From JBIKWN01 sp044376365 (GTDB taxonomy: Bacteria; Bdellovibrionota_C; UBA2361; JBIKWN01): DNA of 6,745 nucleotides. Both the position numbers and the translations under genes were made by a program. Location of the stretch: assembly GCA_044376365.1 (NCBI GenBank), contig JBILLA010000148.1, forward strand, positions 1 through 6,745, given 5' to 3'. This document shows, one piece after another, positions 4,661 through 6,745 of this stretch. The notes beneath the pieces were generated by a model. That model searched no databases and was not told where the DNA came from. It worked only from the letters and a program-made list of their open reading frames with translations. Positions within the stretch are counted from its first letter, which is position 1, and every line of letters starts with the position of its first letter.

Positions 4661-5584
4661 ATGAGACTTCTTAAATCGTCTTTGGTTCTTCTTGTAGCCC
4701 CACTGTGTTTGTTTCCTTTTATGAGTCCAGGATTAGCACTCATACTTGGTGTGATGCTGTCTTATTTTGGATTTCAAAAAGATGCTGCTCTTGCGCAGGT
4801 TTATTCAAAAAAACTGCTCGCCTGGTCGATTGTAGGTCTTGGTGCTACGGTGAATATTGCTGCCGTAATGCATGAAAGTGTTGGTAATTTTAAGCTCACT
4901 ATCATCTCGTTACTGATTACGATTGGTGGTGGATGGTTGCTTGGTCAGTTACTAGGAATTTCAGCATCACTTCGTGCTCTTATCGCATGTGGCACTGCTA
5001 TTTGCGGAGCAACAGCAATTGCAGCTGTTGGTGAATCGATTCGAGCAGACAAAGAAGAGATGTCTCTGTCGTTAGGCGTTGTCTTGGTGCTTAATGGAAT
5101 TGCACTTTTTTTATTTCCTTACCTTGGGCATATGCTTGATATGACACCACACGATTTCGGCGTATGGGTTGGTCTTGCTGTGCATGATACAAGTTCAGTA
5201 GTTGGTGCAGCCTTGCAATACAGCCCAGAATCGCTTCCAGAAGCGACGACGGTAAAATTAGCCAGAGCAATTTGGATAGCACCTCTTGCTGTTTTCTTTG
5301 CTATGCTTCTTAAGCCAGATGGATCAAAGGTAAAAATGAAGCTTCCTTGGTTTATTGGTGGTTTTGTTATAGCAGCAGCAGTTTTTTCTTTTGTACCAAT
5401 GCTTACGAGGTATGCTCCGTACATAGCAATGATTGCCAGAAAAGGCTTTGTCTTCGCTATTTTCCTTTTAGGAACAACGATTAATCTTCCAAGCTTAAAG
5501 CGACTTGGGATAAAGCCACTAATGTTTGGTGTATTTCTTTGGATCCTCAGTAGCGTTGTTAGCTTGTATGGGATTTTAGGGTAG
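4661..5584 (+). CDS. YeiH/UPF0324 family putative sulfate (sulfite) exporter
   Basis: This polytopic inner-membrane protein has 307 residues, somewhat shorter than usual for the family. Two signatures identify it: CGTAICGATAIAAVGE, with Cys110 and Cys115, and VHDTSSVVGAAL, with His175. Hydrophobic segments fall near residues 6-35, 52-70, 78-98, 104-124, 136-158, 166-185, 206-219, 232-250, 262-278 and 288-306. The family is annotated as a putative sulfate exporter from weak experimental evidence, and some members are linked to sulfite tolerance. Here it directly follows cysteine dioxygenase, whose product breaks down to sulfite, which supports a role in removing sulfite or sulfate. The ATG at 4661 is the natural start; the ribosome-binding site is weak (TAAG). 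Confidence 0.88.
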   Translation: MRLLKSSLVLLVAPLCLFPFMSPGLALILGVMLSYFGFQKDAALAQVYSKKLLAWSIVGLGATVNIAAVMHESVGNFKLTIISLLITIGGGWLLGQLLGISASLRALIACGTAICGATAIAAVGESIRADKEEMSLSLGVVLVLNGIALFLFPYLGHMLDMTPHDFGVWVGLAVHDTSSVVGAALQYSPESLPEATTVKLARAIWIAPLAVFFAMLLKPDGSKVKMKLPWFIGGFVIAAAVFSFVPMLTRYAPYIAMIARKGFVFAIFLLGTTINLPSLKRLGIKPLMFGVFLWILSSVVSLYGILG

Positions 5585-5602
5585 TCCCTGAATTGTATTT
5601 TT
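5578..5602 (+). terminator. Weak terminator at the end of the exporter gene
   Basis: AGGG pairs with CCCT around TAGT, which contains most of the stop codon region. Outer T-A pairs extend the stem, and TTGTATTTTT follows. The GC core is only 3 bp, so termination may be partial. The position at the end of the two-gene unit is right. Confidence 0.35.
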
Positions 5603-5679
5603 AACTATGCCTCGTGGCGAATTATATTCGTCATACATGTTTTAAAAGTTTCCTCATATTTAAATTTGATTTTAAACAA

Positions 5680-5731
5680 AGCTACCCTGTACCTTGTCTG
5701 AGTGTATACGAGCAAACGTCCATCATGCGCC
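5680..5731 (+). repeat. Degenerate repeat, left flank of the cysteine-rich gene
   Basis: AGCTACCCTGTACC (5680-5693) and TCATGCGCC (5723-5731) match, in the same order and orientation, AGTTACCCTGTACC (6585-6598) and TCATGCGCC (6619-6627) beyond the gene. An upstream CGAATTATAT (5618) is also shared with 6545. The spacing differs, so the copies have diverged. Confidence 0.55.
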
Positions 5732-5886
5732 TCGCAGCGTATATTTGTGGGTAAGCTGCGTACCTATTGGGCGATGTAACCCTATATTTTGAAAGGCCGA
5801 TAATTTGCCTATTTCGTTGATTTTAGGAGCTTTTTTAATTGAATCGTAACCATGGGTAATTTTCTGTAGATTAGCTTCGGGGTGAC

Positions 5887-5894
5887 TGTATACT
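5887..5894 (+). promoter_or_regulatory. Candidate -10 of the cysteine-rich gene
   Basis: TATACT (5889-5894), preceded by TG, resembles a -10 element and would give a leader of about 42 nt. No good -35 is found at 17 bases. GAGGG at 5934-5938 is a clear ribosome-binding site for the ATG at 5943. Confidence 0.3.
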
Positions 5895-5942
5895 AGCAGG
5901 AAATAGTGTCTTTTTCTGTAAGCGTTAATTTTCGAGGGATAT

Positions 5943-6488
5943 ATGCGTATTTACTTTAAGTTATTTTTAGTTGCTGTTACGTTTTTATTATCTACCTCTT
6001 ATAGTAGCCAATCTTTTGCTCTTCCAGCTACTTGCGCAGAACCAGTTACGAAACCAACGCCAATACCTGAAGAAAAGAAGTGTAGTGCATATGATGTAAA
6101 GAATTTCGAAACTGGAGCTAGCTGCCCTAAGAAAAATAAAATTGATTGCATCTCATGGTTTAATGGCTACCTCAAGACATTGATTCCAGCACAGTGTAGC
6201 AGTGTAGGTAAGATCTGTCCTGGTGGTAAATGCTGGCAGGTCAATGGACAGCTTGGTAATACTTATAAGTGTATTGTTGATGCTAGCAAAAGTTTATTGA
6301 CATACCCTGGCGATAGTTTGAAGAATTGTGAAAAGAGTCAGAATGGTTGGTGGTGTCAGGCTCGTTTTACTATTACTTGTAGCCTTCAATGCATTCCTGA
6401 TGTTCCATTAACAAATGGAGGTTCCGTAAGAGGTTCTAATGATATTCCTCCAGCCCCAGCCCCAGCTCAAGAGCCAGATACGTATTAA
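5943..6488 (+). CDS. Secreted cysteine-rich protein of unknown family
   Basis: The 181-residue product begins with a textbook Sec signal peptide: Arg and Lys near the start, a hydrophobic core (LFLVAVTFLLS), and a probable cut after SQSFA near residue 26. The mature part has 12 cysteines spread over its length, including KICPGGKCW and TCSLQC. The even number suggests six disulfides in an oxidising compartment. It has several Trp (WFNGY, GWWCQAR) and ends in a Pro/Ala-rich tail (PPAPAPAQEP). No family is recognised. No membrane segment or lipobox follows the signal, so it is probably periplasmic or exported. The ATG has a GAGGG ribosome-binding site five bases upstream. It stands alone, with related repeats on both sides, and looks more AT-rich than the housekeeping genes. 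Confidence 0.8.
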   Translation: MRIYFKLFLVAVTFLLSTSYSSQSFALPATCAEPVTKPTPIPEEKKCSAYDVKNFETGASCPKKNKIDCISWFNGYLKTLIPAQCSSVGKICPGGKCWQVNGQLGNTYKCIVDASKSLLTYPGDSLKNCEKSQNGWWCQARFTITCSLQCIPDVPLTNGGSVRGSNDIPPAPAPAQEPDTY

Positions 6489-6528
6489 GGGCTCGCTAAC
6501 TGATAGCTTTTTCACTTTGAATATATAA

Positions 6529-6600
6529 TTGGTACAAGGTAACTCGAATTATATAATACTTTTAGTCGGTTAAATCATATTGAAAGTTACCCTGTACCAA
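6529..6600. repeat. 16-bp inverted repeat between convergent genes
   Basis: TTGGTACAAGGTAACT (6529-6544) and AGTTACCCTGTACCAA (6585-6600) are complementary in 15 of 16 positions, with a 40-nt AT-rich interval. It lies between the end of the cysteine-rich gene and the end of a minus-strand frame. A bidirectional terminator or the ends of a small mobile repeat are both possible. Confidence 0.65.
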
Positions 6601-6627
6601 GATCTTGTACCAAGATCTTCATGCGCC
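6585..6627 (+). repeat. Degenerate repeat, right flank of the cysteine-rich gene
   Basis: This is the partner of 5680-5731, in the same orientation, sharing AG(T/C)TACCCTGTACC and TCATGCGCC. Its left part is also the right arm of the inverted repeat at 6529-6600. Confidence 0.55.
6593..6618 (+). repeat. Perfect 13-bp tandem direct repeat
   Basis: TGTACCAAGATCT occurs twice with no gap (6593-6605, 6606-6618). Each unit contains most of the palindrome AAGATCTT. It is internal to the right-flank repeat and absent from the left-flank copy. Confidence 0.8.
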
Positions 6628-6642
6628 GCTCGAGTTGTGGAG

Positions 6643-6745
6643 TTAGCGCTGTCTAAAAAGTTTTTGCTCTTCCTCTGCTCGAATTTCTTTATCACTCTGA
6701 ATAAGGAGTTTTAATTTATTTTTAGCTCGTGCCATTCTTGTTCTT
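6643..6745 (-). CDS. Probable C-terminal end of a minus-strand gene (partial)
   Basis: Reading the minus strand from the window edge, one frame stays open for 33 codons and ends at TAA (6645-6643). The peptide MARAKNKLKLLIQSDKEIRAEEEQKLFRQR, with three residues before it, is highly charged and helix-prone, and its codons look normal. It may be the tail of a gene that begins beyond the window. Alternatively it may be a 30-residue protein from the ATG at 6735, but no ribosome-binding site supports that. No function can be assigned. Confidence 0.4.
   Translation of the reverse strand, partial: RTRMARAKNKLKLLIQSDKEIRAEEEQKLFRQR

Larger units (their letters stand above)
5603..5942. other. Non-coding spacer with hairpins and a degenerate repeat
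   Basis: No credible frame is present in this 340-bp stretch. It holds a 13-bp palindrome (CGAATTATATTCG, 5618-5630), one copy of the repeat shared with the far side of the next gene (5680-5731), and a hairpin with CGCAGC (5733-5738) and GCTGCG (5755-5760) arms. It ends in the probable promoter and leader of the cysteine-rich gene. Confidence 0.6.

Noticed and set aside
6495..6512. Terminator after the cysteine-rich gene
   Set aside because: GCTA pairs with TAGC before TTTTT, but a 4-bp stem is too weak by itself. The 16-bp inverted repeat further on is a better candidate.
5681..6627. Integron attC sites around the cysteine-rich gene
   Set aside because: The flanking repeats lack the paired GTTRRRY and RYYYAAC core sites in the right arrangement, and no integrase is present in the window.

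Overview
This 6.7 kb chromosomal window from a bacterium has moderate, slightly AT-leaning base composition. It is tightly packed in its first 5.6 kb and looser in the last 1.1 kb. It cannot be assigned to a taxon by reading alone. The tmRNA/SmpB pair proves it is bacterial. The Sec-type signal peptide on the last full gene fits a diderm, but this is inference.

Layout. 1-2071 (+): a probable operon of panB (ketopantoate hydroxymethyltransferase), panD (aspartate decarboxylase, overlapping panB by 8 nt) and an AlaX-type alanyl-tRNA editing protein. 2152-2619 (+): smpB, possibly read from an almost leaderless transcript. 2605-3210 (-): a thioredoxin-fold protein with a CSTC active site, converging on smpB and overlapping its 3' end. 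3204-3537: a duplicated block carrying the upstream region of the tmRNA gene and its first 23 nt; the upstream copy holds two tandem 35-bp hairpin repeats. 3515-3913 (+): the complete one-piece tmRNA gene (ssrA) with a 19-codon tag ending in an unusual ...VVNA. 3914-4131: non-coding, hairpin-rich, with an echo of the tmRNA 3' end and a probable terminator. 4132-5584 (+): a two-gene unit of a cysteine dioxygenase with the animal-like HDHTDSxC motif and a YeiH-family (UPF0324) putative sulfate/sulfite exporter. 5585-5942: non-coding. 5943-6488 (+): a secreted protein with 12 cysteines, of unknown family, flanked on both sides by related degenerate repeats. 6643-6745 (-): probable C-terminal end of a gene running off the window.

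How the genes work together. PanB and PanD supply the two branches (ketopantoate and beta-alanine) of pantothenate/CoA synthesis. SmpB and tmRNA are the trans-translation ribosome-rescue pair, and AlaX adds tRNA proofreading. Cysteine dioxygenase makes cysteine sulfinate, which normally breaks down to sulfite, so the adjacent exporter is a sensible outlet. The most unusual parts are the duplicated and hairpin-loaded tmRNA upstream region, the atypical tmRNA tag C-terminus, the Cys-type cysteine dioxygenase linked to an exporter, and the repeat-flanked cysteine-rich secreted gene.
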